Below, in pieces: positions 46,956-55,242 of a DNA stretch of 64,000 nucleotides. The notes beneath the pieces were generated by a model. That model saw nothing but the letters and a program-made list of their open reading frames with translations. It had not been told where the DNA came from and did no database searches. Every line of letters begins with the position of its first letter. Within the stretch, counting starts at the first letter, position 1. Where the stretch lies: the NCBI GenBank assembly GCA_033762255.1, contig JANRLT010000036.1, forward strand, positions 44,401 through 108,400, written 5' to 3'. A program made the translations under genes and the position numbers. Source of the stretch: Pirellulales bacterium (lineage in GTDB: Bacteria > Planctomycetota > Planctomycetia > Pirellulales > JALHPA01).

Positions 46956-47741
46956 ATGCCCGAAGAGTCAATAGAACCGATCGAAATTGTCGGCGTCGTC
47001 CAACCTCCGGGGCCTGGTGGGGGAAAAAACGACAACGAAGAACTCTGGTCGCTAATCGTCATTGTTCATCCTTGGAAACATGAAGGCGGTCTGCTCGACT
47101 CGCGCAGGCTGCGACTTGTGCAAAACGGATTCACCGACGACCAACTCCGACAGAGCATGGCATCGATCAAACCTTACAGCGTTATGCGCGCTCGCGTAAG
47201 ATTGTTTGAGCATAGTCCGAATATGTTCTTGTCAGCGGAGGTAATCGAAGTTCGGAATCGCAATGATCCCGACACGGAACTTCATGCGATCGCGAGCGAG
47301 CAGCAAAAGCCGATTGTCCTCAAGCATCCGCTCCTCGGCCAACTCACCTTCGAGCGGGGATACAACTCATTCCAGGCAAAGCTCACGCTGGCAGAGGAAC
47401 CAATCAGGCTTAGAGTCGACGCGGACGGGGAAGCACCCGATCCGGCCACCCTGTCAATTGCCGAACAGTTTTGGAAGGAGAATGCCGACTGGGATCGTCG
47501 ACTCCGTGAGTTCGCGGCGGCTCGATTAATCGAGTTAAAAAACGACACGTGGCTCCAAGAGGGTGAAAAGCCGCTGACCGAAGCAGAATTCATCAAAAAG
47601 TTGATTCCCAACTCGATAGGCTTCGATCCGCCGGACGGCTTCACGATTTATTACGACGACGGCGACATCTTTTGGGGGCATGCCATTGAAATCCGCGGCA
47701 CCCTGAGCATAGGGCCGCAGTCCGCCGAGATAACCGGCTAA
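46956..47741 (+). CDS. Cassette 8: DUF2262-like protein
   Basis: ATG at 46956 has GGAGG four bases upstream and gives 261 residues; a TTG-led frame eight codons longer also exists. The N-terminal half (EIVGVVQPPGPGG, LWSLIVIVHPWKHEGGLLDS) is an OB-like or DUF-type domain. The C-terminal half (LTFERGYNSFQAKLTL, AEQFWKENADWDRRLREFAA, GFTIYYDDGDIFWGHAIEIR) fits my memory of DUF2262, with its D-D-G-D-x-F-W-G-H-x-I end. DUF2262 proteins are uncharacterised; some sit near polymorphic toxin systems, so an immunity role is possible but unsupported here. It is the largest cassette ORF. Confidence 0.75.
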   Translation: MPEESIEPIEIVGVVQPPGPGGGKNDNEELWSLIVIVHPWKHEGGLLDSRRLRLVQNGFTDDQLRQSMASIKPYSVMRARVRLFEHSPNMFLSAEVIEVRNRNDPDTELHAIASEQQKPIVLKHPLLGQLTFERGYNSFQAKLTLAEEPIRLRVDADGEAPDPATLSIAEQFWKENADWDRRLREFAAARLIELKNDTWLQEGEKPLTEAEFIKKLIPNSIGFDPPDGFTIYYDDGDIFWGHAIEIRGTLSIGPQSAEITG

Positions 47742-47832
47742 CACTGACACACGGCGGTGCGGCGACGCCACATAACCAACCAATGCAGTGGACCGAGCCG
47801 GTGGGTAAGTTTCTTGTAGTTCGTGAGCCGGC
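47736..47832 (+). repeat. Degenerate attC-like remnant 8
   Basis: After the cassette 8 stop, GGCTAAC (47736-47742) and ACATAACCAACCAATGCAGT (from 47770) resemble left ends of attC sites, the second of another family. I find no right-hand GTTRRRY before cassette 9, so the site is truncated or fused. Confidence 0.45.
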
Positions 47833-48396
47833 ATGGTGCCGAATAGGCCACTGAGCGGAATCCATAATTTTGCAGAAGCCATGGCCCAGATTGAGCACCT
47901 TAACGATCACCCTGACGACTCTAATCGCGGGCTCTATCTTCTCGATTGCAGCGCCTTCACCGACATTCTTCCGGCCGTTTCCCAACTTCCGGGTAAACAC
48001 TTTGTCACTCTGATGGTCGCGGATTTCTCTACCGTGACTCAAGAACATATGGTGGCCTTGTCGCAACAATTGATTGCGGCTGGTTCTCGATACTTCTGTG
48101 CATGGGGACGCGATTGCCAAATGGCTCACCTTGCTTTTGATCTTGCCTGCTGCGAATACGAAGCCGACAATGAACAAGTGATTATCACGACAGATCACTC
48201 AAACGAATCAATTGAAGACGCAATATGGTTTGCTTTGGTCTGCGCGTATCCCGTCGATCCGTACGACAAAGAGTGGCACGCTACGATAGCAATTTGCGTC
48301 AACAACCAATCCGCGTCGCACATAGTACGCAAAGCATTCACGGACCCGCTCAAATTCTCCGAAAAGAATGGTTCCGTCGTGGATGAAGAAACATAA
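47833..48396 (+). CDS. Cassette 9: hypothetical protein (possible DUF7684-like)
   Basis: From ATG 47833 the frame encodes 187 residues; a second ATG at 47881 (MAQIEHLNDHPDDSN) may be the real start. The core is alpha/beta: GLYLLDCSAFTDILPAV, HFVTLMVADFSTVTQEHMVA, ALSQQLIAAGSRYFCAWGRD, then DEQVIITTDHSNESIEDAIW-like and ATIAICVN segments. The L-L-D-C-S-A-F and F-C-A-W-G-R-D-C motifs recall an uncharacterised family, possibly DUF7684, which I could not verify. It is the last ORF of the array. The sequence after its stop (ACATAACAATACCGGG) may be one more decayed attC left end. Confidence 0.6.
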   Translation: MVPNRPLSGIHNFAEAMAQIEHLNDHPDDSNRGLYLLDCSAFTDILPAVSQLPGKHFVTLMVADFSTVTQEHMVALSQQLIAAGSRYFCAWGRDCQMAHLAFDLACCEYEADNEQVIITTDHSNESIEDAIWFALVCAYPVDPYDKEWHATIAICVNNQSASHIVRKAFTDPLKFSEKNGSVVDEET

Positions 48397-48671
48397 CAAT
48401 ACCGGGTACCGGATATCCCAGGAACTTGTTCTTGGGCGGCTAAACCGCAAGAAGCACCTCTTATATTTATCATTGCCTTACCCCGGGGAGTCGCTGCTCT
48501 GCAACCCGGGACTATGTTCTGTAACCGCTGCGCGGTAGGAGGGGAAGGCAATTAAGAATTAAAAATTAAGAATTAAAAATAGAATATTAAGAGTGGTCAT
48601 TAGCTATAAAGATGTCGCTCTTTCGGAGCTACGCGTCGCGGTTTGCAATAAATTAAAGACCAAAGACCCAA
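48397..48671. other. Non-coding stretch after the cassette array
   Basis: No gene is seen. AACCGCTGCGCGGT near 48520 is a palindrome like those at 24.8 kb. An AT-rich run of AATTAAGAATTAAAAATT-type words fills about 48548-48592; the same word type occurs at 23535-23555 after pheA. Confidence 0.5.
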
Positions 48672-48864
48672 AATCAGATCGGCGACGAAACGTTGCTGCT
48701 ACGGGCAGATCGGCGACGAAACGTCGCCGCTACGACCAGATCGGCGACTGAGTCGCCTCCTACAGATTGTATTCTCTGTGAACCTCGGCCTTTCCTCCGC
48801 TCCTCCGTGACAAATGTATTTCTCAAAAGGCTCCGCGCTCCGCTGCGCGTCGCGGCTAAACAAA
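48672..48864 (-). repeat. Right arm of the long inverted repeat flanking the cassette array
   Basis: Read on the minus strand this gives TTTGTTTAGCCGCGACGCG, GGAGCGCGGAGCCTTTTGAG, GTCACGGAGGAGCGGAGG, CAATCTGTAGGAGGCGACTC and GTAGCGGCGACGTTTCGTCG, the inverse of the left arm at 42793-43050. Further GTAGCGGCGACG palindromes continue on to about 48945, reaching the end of the next gene. Confidence 0.85.
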
Positions 48865-48937
48865 GACCAAAAACCAAAAACCAGCATGGCGAGAAAAACG
48901 TCGCCGCTACGGGTAGAACAGCGAGTAAAACTCGCCA

Positions 48938-50692
48938 CTACGACTGTTCGTCGCAAATTCCCCGGCCAAAGCAGACCAGGCACATATCGTCGCTTTGGGG
49001 ATGTCCGCTGACAAACGCCTTAATATCGTCCAGGATCAGATGCCCCAGGTCGCTGACATCGTTAAAGGACTTGCCCATTTGCCCGCGCAGGCGGTCCGTG
49101 CCATACAACTCTTTTTGCGGGTTCATCGCCTCGCTAAAACCATCCGTATACAACGCGACAAATTGCCCCTTTGCCAGCGTGCGCTGGTTGGCCGTGTATT
49201 CGTAGCCATCCACCACGCCCAGCGGCAGTCCGGAGTCATCCTCCGCAAAGGCGGTGATAACACCGGTTTCTTCGCGAATCAGGGGGGCCATGTGCCCGGC
49301 GTTAACCACGGTGATTTCGTGCGTGCGGGGATCCAGCACCAACAGCACAAAGGTGACAAACCGGTCTTCCCAGCCGTGGCGGCAAAAGTTGGCGTTGATT
49401 TTATTTACCGCCAGATTCAACTCGGGCTCGCTGGCCAGGCAGTATCGGACATCACTAGAAAGTTTGGCCATGACCAGGGCCGCGGAAACCCCTTTGCCCG
49501 CGACATCGGCCAGGATTACCGCCACACGCCCTCCGGGCAGGGGGATATAGTCATAAAAGTCCCCCCCCACTTGATTGGCTGGCTCGTAAAAGTCAAAAAA
49601 GTGATAGTTGGGTATGAGCGGCGGCGAGGAGGGCAAAAGTCCCTGCTGCACCTTATGGGCCAGCGCCAAATCCCGATCCAACTGGTGCTGGCGGAGTAGG
49701 TTTTCGTGCATTTGGATGTTATCCAGCACGAACGCCGCCTGCGTCGCCACCCCGGCCAAGACCTCTAAGTCTTCTTCTTGAAAGCGGTTGCGCTGATCCA
49801 GACTGTCGATCTGGATCAGGCCCAGGGCCTCGTTGTCGCTATTGACCAAGGGGGCGCACATGAGCGAACGGATGCGAAAATCGGCGATGCTTTGGCTCAT
49901 TTCAAAGCGTTCATCCGTGGCGGCGTCGGCGGACAGGATGGCCTGTTTGCTTTGGATGACCTCGTTCACGATGGTCCGGCTCAGGCGGATGGATTCGTCC
50001 GCATCCCCCCGGCGGTGTTTGACCGAGCGCGGGACAATCTTGCCATCCTTGGTCTTGAGCGCCACCAATCCCCGATCCGCCTGGACAAAAATCTTAAACA
50101 GACTTTCCAGCAGCTTGGGGAGCACATCATCCAGCGATAAGGTTTTGCACAGACTTTGGGTGATTTCTATAAGGGCCCGCAGCTTTACTTCGGGATTGAC
50201 CGCCAGCCGAATTCCCCCCTTGCCGGAGGAAATGTCTAGCTTGGACATGATGGCACCACGAGATTCCGGCGTGGCGGAGCTGTCCTCCTCCATGAGGACG
50301 CCAAAGCCAAAATCGCTTAGCGTGCGGCCGTTCGACAGTGTTTGCCGTGTATTGAGCAGGGATTCCAGCTCAAAAGCGAATTCCAGGTCGCAAATCCGAA
50401 TTCGGTCCCCCGATTGCAGCGGTTGCCGTCCCTGCACCAGCTCATCATTCAAAAACGTGCCGTTGCGACTTTTTAAATCTTCTAGTAAATACCTGCCATC
50501 CAAGAGCAAAATATGCGCGTGCTGGCGGCTAACCGCCCCCACGTCGATGACGACTTGGCAGTCGGGATGACGGCCCAATATCATGCGTTCGCCAACCAAG
50601 GGGAAATTTTGGCCGGCATGGTCGCCATTGAGGAGCTTGAGGGATGCGGTGGTTGTCGTCGTCGTAAGATCGGCCAGACTCATGCAAATCAC
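48938..50692 (-). CDS. FHA-GAF-SpoIIE (PP2C-type) serine phosphatase
   Basis: Encodes 584 residues. FHA domain about 18-115: LGRHPDCQVVI, VSRQHAHILL, DLKSRNGTFLND, which binds phosphothreonine. GAF domain about 180-330 (LFKIFVQADRGLVALKTKDG, SLMCAPLVNSDNEALGLIQI). SpoIIE/RsbU phosphatase about 350-580 with metal residues in VGGDFYDYIPL, VILADVAGKGVSAALVMAKL, NAGHMAPL, YTDGFSEAMNP and SDDMCLVCF. Such proteins dephosphorylate anti-sigma antagonists or other phosphoserine targets in stress signalling. The 3' end runs into GTAGCGGCG-type repeats of the array's right flank, so the last few residues (RGICDEQS) may be repeat-derived. Confidence 0.95.
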   Translation of the reverse strand: MICMSLADLTTTTTTASLKLLNGDHAGQNFPLVGERMILGRHPDCQVVIDVGAVSRQHAHILLLDGRYLLEDLKSRNGTFLNDELVQGRQPLQSGDRIRICDLEFAFELESLLNTRQTLSNGRTLSDFGFGVLMEEDSSATPESRGAIMSKLDISSGKGGIRLAVNPEVKLRALIEITQSLCKTLSLDDVLPKLLESLFKIFVQADRGLVALKTKDGKIVPRSVKHRRGDADESIRLSRTIVNEVIQSKQAILSADAATDERFEMSQSIADFRIRSLMCAPLVNSDNEALGLIQIDSLDQRNRFQEEDLEVLAGVATQAAFVLDNIQMHENLLRQHQLDRDLALAHKVQQGLLPSSPPLIPNYHFFDFYEPANQVGGDFYDYIPLPGGRVAVILADVAGKGVSAALVMAKLSSDVRYCLASEPELNLAVNKINANFCRHGWEDRFVTFVLLVLDPRTHEITVVNAGHMAPLIREETGVITAFAEDDSGLPLGVVDGYEYTANQRTLAKGQFVALYTDGFSEAMNPQKELYGTDRLRGQMGKSFNDVSDLGHLILDDIKAFVSGHPQSDDMCLVCFGRGICDEQS

Positions 50693-50839
50693 AGCGAGTT
50701 AAAAGCCAGGAACCGATAGTCAGCCTAGATTGTAGACCCCGCCGCAAACTCTCGTCAATTCGGGGCAATTGCATTTAGCTGATGGCATTTTCAGCGGCAT
50801 CGCCGCCGCGGCGTCAAAAAAACTCAAATTGGCCTAAAA

Positions 50840-52195
50840 TCAAGCGGATCGGCCCACCAGCCAGCCGCAAAGATTGAAAAAAAAGAGTAAAAATCCAGCC
50901 AGGGCAAACACACTTTTCACCTGTTCCCATGCGTTATCGCCGGCAAATTGCCACAGGCTAAATTCGCGCACGGTCCCGCCGTGGGTGGTGAGGGGGGGTA
51001 GCCCGGAATGAGAATTAACGGTTAATGGCCTATCCGCTGGAGAAAAGAAATTTCCCTGGTTTTGTCGGGGTTGCCCAGAGGGTGGCTGCGTCGCGGGAAC
51101 GGCGGAAGCTGATAACACAGGATCTATGGGTAGAAGAGGACTGGCGACCGGCAGGGCAGGGGATTGAGAGGAAGCCTGCGGGGAATTTGGCAACGCAACC
51201 GCCAAATCCCGGGTGGGCCGAATGCTCGGATTTGAAAATGAATTAATGGCTGCTTTTGTTCGATCTGGGGTCTGTGATAAAGGCTGCGTCCCGAGCTGGC
51301 TTTGTGGTGCCTGGTTTTGGAGTGTCTGATTTAGCGTTGTCTGATTTTGGCGCGAAACATTCGCAAGTTGCTCCAGTTTGGGCCGGGGGGTCCCCGGCAC
51401 AGCGAGCTTTTCCAGGGGGGGCAAGGAATCGAGAAACTCGACCACGCGTCCTCCGTACGCGCCGCTGGTGTAACCGTCTCCCTGGCCAAATAATACCCCC
51501 GCGACTTCGCCCCGGGCATTCAGGATAGGCCCGCCGGAATCTCCCTGGCGGGCAGCGGCCCCTAGTTCGACGATTTCCAGGGGCCAATTTGCCGCGGGGG
51601 CCAAATACTGGCTGCAGCGGCCTGTTTGCAGCAGGTAATCCCCCGAACCGTATCCGGCAATCCACAGTGTTTCGCCTAGCTTGGGGGCAACGGTGGTCAG
51701 AGGCAAAGGCTCCACACCCGGCGGGGGAATAACAATTGCGGCCAGATCCCAATCGCGATCGGTTTTTACCACGCGGCCTTGATATTGGGTCCCGTCGGGA
51801 AACACCACCACCGCGCCATGGGTGGCGTCGCGCACGACATGCCAGTTGGTGATGACCAATCCATAGGTGGCGGTTTTGGCGATTAAGGTGCCCGAACCAA
51901 GGGCCAGGGATTTTTTTTCCGGAGCGATGATCCGCGCAATCGCCGGATGGGGCGTTTTGGAGACGGCGCGACCTTGCGCGACGGGAATGGATCGCTGCGA
52001 GCCGGGAGCTCCCCACAACGTCTGCCACCAGGACTGCTGGGAGGCCAGTTGGGGCGTGTCCGCGGGATAGTTGAGTTGGGCCAGAATGTGACCGGGATAG
52101 AACCAACCAGCGCAGCAGAAGGCACAGCACAGCCGGACTAACCAGCCAGCGCGAAAAGGGAAAAAACCGCCATGCCGTGCAAATGGGGATGCCAC
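50840..52195 (-). CDS. Trypsin-like serine protease with C-terminal membrane anchor
   Basis: Encodes 451 residues. An N-terminal hydrophobic segment (about 14-34) looks like a signal peptide or anchor. The S1-type protease domain has His119 (ITNWHVVRD), Asp150 (DRDWDLAAI) and Ser220 (RQGDSGGPI), a complete triad. Then comes a Gln/Ser/Pro/Asn-rich linker of about 150 residues, and a C-terminal membrane helix SVFALAGFLLFFFNLCGWLV. There is no PDZ domain, unlike DegP/HtrA. It probably acts outside the cytoplasm; the target is unknown. It stands 146 bases upstream of the phosphatase gene's start region on the same strand. Confidence 0.9.
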   Translation of the reverse strand: MASPFARHGGFFPFRAGWLVRLCCAFCCAGWFYPGHILAQLNYPADTPQLASQQSWWQTLWGAPGSQRSIPVAQGRAVSKTPHPAIARIIAPEKKSLALGSGTLIAKTATYGLVITNWHVVRDATHGAVVVFPDGTQYQGRVVKTDRDWDLAAIVIPPPGVEPLPLTTVAPKLGETLWIAGYGSGDYLLQTGRCSQYLAPAANWPLEIVELGAAARQGDSGGPILNARGEVAGVLFGQGDGYTSGAYGGRVVEFLDSLPPLEKLAVPGTPRPKLEQLANVSRQNQTTLNQTLQNQAPQSQLGTQPLSQTPDRTKAAINSFSNPSIRPTRDLAVALPNSPQASSQSPALPVASPLLPIDPVLSASAVPATQPPSGQPRQNQGNFFSPADRPLTVNSHSGLPPLTTHGGTVREFSLWQFAGDNAWEQVKSVFALAGFLLFFFNLCGWLVGRSA

Positions 52196-52335
52196 AACAA
52201 TTGAGCCAAGGAGGAACTGAGCATCCTTGCTCGATTAAGTCTGGCGCCTATAAACGCGCGTCTGCCGCGCGATGCGGGCAAAATGGCTTAACGCGATTTA
52301 GCGTGTGCCATTTGTTCGCGGCCTGTCGCAACAAG

Positions 52336-52563
52336 TTAACCGCTATAGCTAATTACTAACTGCGAGAGCGACTGCTGACCGACTGGCGGCGGACCAAGCG
52401 GGGGAGGCGCGAGTCGCGGCACCGCCCGTTGGGCCCGCGCCGATTCTCGATGCAAGATGAGATTTAACAGGCGACGGCGCAATTCCGCTTTTTCCCCAGC
52501 TTCGGCGGAGGTTTCCGCGGGCAAATCCTGCCGGAGCGATTTGGCAGGTTCCATAGAATTCAT
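52336..52563 (-). CDS. Small hypothetical protein, Arg/Pro-rich
   Basis: ATG at 52563 is preceded by AAAGGA at a suitable distance, giving 75 residues (MNSMEPAKSLRQDLPAETSA). A helix-forming, charged segment EKAELRRRLLNLILHRESAR is followed by a Pro-rich tail (RLAPPPLGPPPVG). I do not recognise it. The good ribosome-binding site is the main argument that it is a real gene. It shares strand with the protease gene, 140 bases downstream. Confidence 0.5.
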   Translation of the reverse strand: MNSMEPAKSLRQDLPAETSAEAGEKAELRRRLLNLILHRESARAQRAVPRLAPPPLGPPPVGQQSLSQLVISYSG

Positions 52564-52954
52564 AACCGATCCTTTATTCACACGGTGGAGTTCTGGTCAC
52601 CCCGTCCGTGGGCGATCTTTGCCTGTGCAACCGCCGCAAAACGGGGGTGCCAACATCCTTTTGGCAAAGCTGCTATCACACTATCAAGGGGATCGACCAG
52701 AAAACCGGCGAAAATTCACAGAGTTGGGCGGAGCCGGGAGATTTTCGCTAGTCGGCAAAGTTTGCCAAAGAGGATGGGAAGAATGGAGTTTGGAGGTTGG
52801 GACTAGCCGCCAAATAGGAAAGTTAGCCCCAACTCAAATACCCGCTTAAGACATGGTGGGACTAGGCGGGGTAATCCTTGCAAGCATTAATACCGTCTGG
52901 GCCGCTGGTCGCCACCCCACCATTTCACGGGAGTGAGATGAAGACATTTTTCCG
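52564..52954. other. Intergenic region, nothing recognised
   Basis: A plus-strand frame covers 52457-52849 but has atypical composition and overlaps the small minus-strand gene. I see no terminator, repeat or clear promoter here. It should hold the promoter of the small gene and the 3' untranslated region of the beta-propeller gene. Confidence 0.4.
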
Positions 52955-54232
52955 CTACTTTGCCAAGTCATATACCATCAGATGGTTTTGCTCGCGTAAG
53001 TAAAGCTTTTTGTCCACGACCACGGGATGGGCCCAGCTTTCGCGTTCTTTAACCACCGGCATGAATTTACCCTTGAGGATATACTTGGCGGGGTTGGCCT
53101 CGATCAGGGCCACGGTGCCATCCTCGTAGCGAAAAATCAAATGCCCCGCGACAGCGGTTGTGGCGGCTGAACCACCCCCCGGACCGCGAAATTTATCCCC
53201 CCAGGTCTTTTCTCCGGTGAGGGCGTCAATACAGGTGGGAAATCCGTTGCCGTGTCCATTTCCTAGATAGATATGCTTGCCGATCAGAATCATTCCGCCG
53301 TGGTGGTTTTGCAGATTGTCCCCGGATTTAAAGTATACCTCATTGGCCTGAAAATTTCCGTTGTCATTCGTGATCTTGATTAAGCAAGAGCCTGTGCCGT
53401 ACCCGCTCGAGCCAAATATATAATCCCCCGCGACAATTGGCGTCGGGATATTCGCGGTGCCGTTGGCGACTCTGTTATAGGTCCATAATAGCTTGCCGTC
53501 TTGCGCGGCGACGCCGATCAAACCCCTTCCGACCAGCGTGACGTATTGCTTAACCCCTCCCGCCTTGCTAATCATGATCGAGGAATATCCCGCTCCCGCG
53601 CTCCCATTTCCGCCGGGATCGGGCATGGCGGTTGTCCAGACCGTCTCGCCGGTCTTCTTGTTAAGGCAAACGATCATCGCATTGTCGCCCCCCGGGGTGC
53701 ACAGCACGTGATCACCATCAACCAATGGCGATTCCGAAAATCCCCAGCCGGAATGCATTCTCCCTTGCCATTCTTTGTCAAAATTTTTGGACCAGACGAC
53801 GCTGCCATTATCCGTCTGCAGGCAACTGATCGCTCCATCGGATGAAACCACGTACAGCCGGTCCCCGTCGATCGCGGGGGTGCAGCGCGACCCTTTGTAT
53901 CCATGATCCGGTTCGCCATTGGTGACGGGCGTGGACCATACAACTTCACGCTTGTCCAAATCGACGGCCATTACGCATTGCGCGTTATCCCGGTTACCGA
54001 CGGTGTACAATCGATTCCCCACAATGCTGACACTGGAGTATCCGTCTCCTAGCCCTTCCATTTGCCACAATAGTTGGGGCGGCTTGGCTTCCCAGTCGGT
54101 ATTGATGCCGGTGCTGGCGCTTATGTTGTCTCGCTTGGGTCCGCGCCATTGGGGCCAATCCTCGCCCCGGCAGACTTCACACAAAAGGCTTCCCGCCAGG
54201 CAAAACAATACCAAAAGCGACACACGTTTCAT
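52955..54232 (-). CDS. Exported PQQ-like beta-propeller repeat protein
   Basis: ATG at 54232 gives 425 residues with a cleavable signal peptide (MKRVSLLVLFCLAGSLLCEV). The mature protein opens EDWPQWRGPKRDNISASTGI, the usual start of planctomycete PQQ-like propellers, and has repeated blades of the kind DKREVVWSTPV, DNGSVVWSKNF, KTGETVWTTAM, DGKLLWTYN and LTGEKTWGDKF. Such proteins resemble BamB or quinoprotein dehydrogenase propellers, but no catalytic dehydrogenase residues were identified. Role unknown; periplasmic or surface location likely. Confidence 0.9.
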   Translation of the reverse strand: MKRVSLLVLFCLAGSLLCEVCRGEDWPQWRGPKRDNISASTGINTDWEAKPPQLLWQMEGLGDGYSSVSIVGNRLYTVGNRDNAQCVMAVDLDKREVVWSTPVTNGEPDHGYKGSRCTPAIDGDRLYVVSSDGAISCLQTDNGSVVWSKNFDKEWQGRMHSGWGFSESPLVDGDHVLCTPGGDNAMIVCLNKKTGETVWTTAMPDPGGNGSAGAGYSSIMISKAGGVKQYVTLVGRGLIGVAAQDGKLLWTYNRVANGTANIPTPIVAGDYIFGSSGYGTGSCLIKITNDNGNFQANEVYFKSGDNLQNHHGGMILIGKHIYLGNGHGNGFPTCIDALTGEKTWGDKFRGPGGGSAATTAVAGHLIFRYEDGTVALIEANPAKYILKGKFMPVVKERESWAHPVVVDKKLYLREQNHLMVYDLAK

Positions 54233-54465
54233 AACTTGGGTCCCTAGAATTAATCGAAGAATGTTAAATGGGATTTTGCCGCGCGGCGCATGGCACCGGG
54301 GCAAGCAATACGTTGGCGGGCAGGGCAGGCGTGGAGCTGATTTTTTGGGCGCTTCCCCGGCCTACCAAGTATACAGACGGCGGGATCAATACCAGTAACC
54401 TACCGAATCACCGCCATCTGTGCCACAAAAATTATTTTTCTAGAAAAAAATTGCGGCAGATAAGC

Positions 54466-55086
54466 TTATCCCTGGCGATTTGGCGTGATCCTCCGCGGTT
54501 GGTAAAACGTGCGCACATCAATCCAGTGCATGCCCGCCCGCCGCGCCGCTTCCAAGCCTGGGTCGGTGTCTTCATATACCAGGCAGTGCTCCGCCGCCAC
54601 GCCCAACCGGCGGGCGGCCTCGAGAAATATATCCGGATTAGGTTTGTGGCGTTCGACATCATCGGCGGTCACCACGGCGTCAAACAGATGCAGCGCCTGG
54701 ATATGCGAAAGAATTTTTTCGCAGACGCGGCGAATGCCCCCCGTGGCCACCGCCAACGGTAGCTTGCCGGCGTAAGATTGGGCGACGCGCAGGACCGGTT
54801 CGATGGCGCTCACCTGATGTAAGATATCCTCAAATTCCTGCTCTTTTTCGATGACCATGGCCGAAACATTTAGCTGCCGACCCTGCTCAGAGGCCAACAG
54901 TTCAATTATTTTGTGCGTTGGCCAGCCACCCAGGGCATAAAACCGATCTTCGTCCAGTTCCAGGCCATGGCGATCCAGCGTGGAGGTCCAGGCCAAAAAA
55001 TGCGGCGGCATCGTATCCGCTAAAGTGCCATCACAATCAAAAATAATCCCCTGAATGCCCCGTTCAGCAAGTTCTTGTTCCGTCAT
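54466..55086 (-). CDS. HAD-family phosphatase (beta-phosphoglucomutase/YqaB-like)
   Basis: Encodes 206 residues. Motif I IIFDCDGTLADTMPPHFLAW (nucleophile and acid Asp, about 15-34) with the M-P-x-H-x-x-A-W extension typical of YqaB. Motif II AVATGGIRRVCEKIL, Lys in ERHKPNPDIFLEAARRLG, motif IV CLVYEDTDPGLEAARRAGM. It should act on a sugar phosphate such as fructose 1-phosphate, or isomerise a glucose phosphate; the sequence does not decide. The thioesterase gene is divergent, 156 bases away. Confidence 0.9.
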   Translation of the reverse strand: MTEQELAERGIQGIIFDCDGTLADTMPPHFLAWTSTLDRHGLELDEDRFYALGGWPTHKIIELLASEQGRQLNVSAMVIEKEQEFEDILHQVSAIEPVLRVAQSYAGKLPLAVATGGIRRVCEKILSHIQALHLFDAVVTADDVERHKPNPDIFLEAARRLGVAAEHCLVYEDTDPGLEAARRAGMHWIDVRTFYQPRRITPNRQG

Positions 55087-55242
55087 AAGTTGTGCGTTAA
55101 AAAGGAACCGTGTTGTAAAATATTGCTACCGCCCAATTATCCCTGGATCTAGGTCATGGCTCAAGGGTAAATTCCCCTGTCCCGGGGGGGGGCGTTTTAT
55201 TTGTATTTTAGAATCAAGATTCTCCTGGTATTATAACCGCTT

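Larger units (their letters stand above)
43283..48396 (+). mobile_element. Integron-type gene-cassette array (CALIN-like, no integrase in window)
   Basis: Nine short ORFs, all on the plus strand, alternate with attC-like sites. Cassette boundaries are marked by core sites of the GTTRRRY type: GTTAGGT 43283, GTTAGTC 44451, GTTAGCC 45306, GTTAGGC 45912, GTTAGGT 46341 and GTTAGGT 46902, with weaker GTTCTGC 43914 and GTTATCC 44836. Inverse core sites GCCTAAC occur at 44701, 45760, 46188 and 46749. Start codons fall 3 to about 50 bases after a core site, and stops fall within or just before the next inverse core. A strong promoter precedes the array and none is evident inside. No tyrosine-recombinase integrase gene is present within 64 kb. 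The pattern fits a cluster of attC sites lacking integrase, or a distal part of a sedentary chromosomal integron. Confidence 0.85.

Noticed and set aside
43283..48396. Possible toxin-antitoxin pairs among the cassettes
   Set aside because: No known toxin or antitoxin fold was recognised and the ORFs are single genes between recombination sites.
48693..49205. Plus-strand ORF of 170 codons
   Set aside because: Covers the right inverted-repeat arm and the antisense of the SpoIIE phosphatase; no coding signs.
52457..52849. Plus-strand ORF of 130 codons
   Set aside because: Overlaps the small minus-strand gene, which has a good ribosome-binding site; the product looks random and basic.
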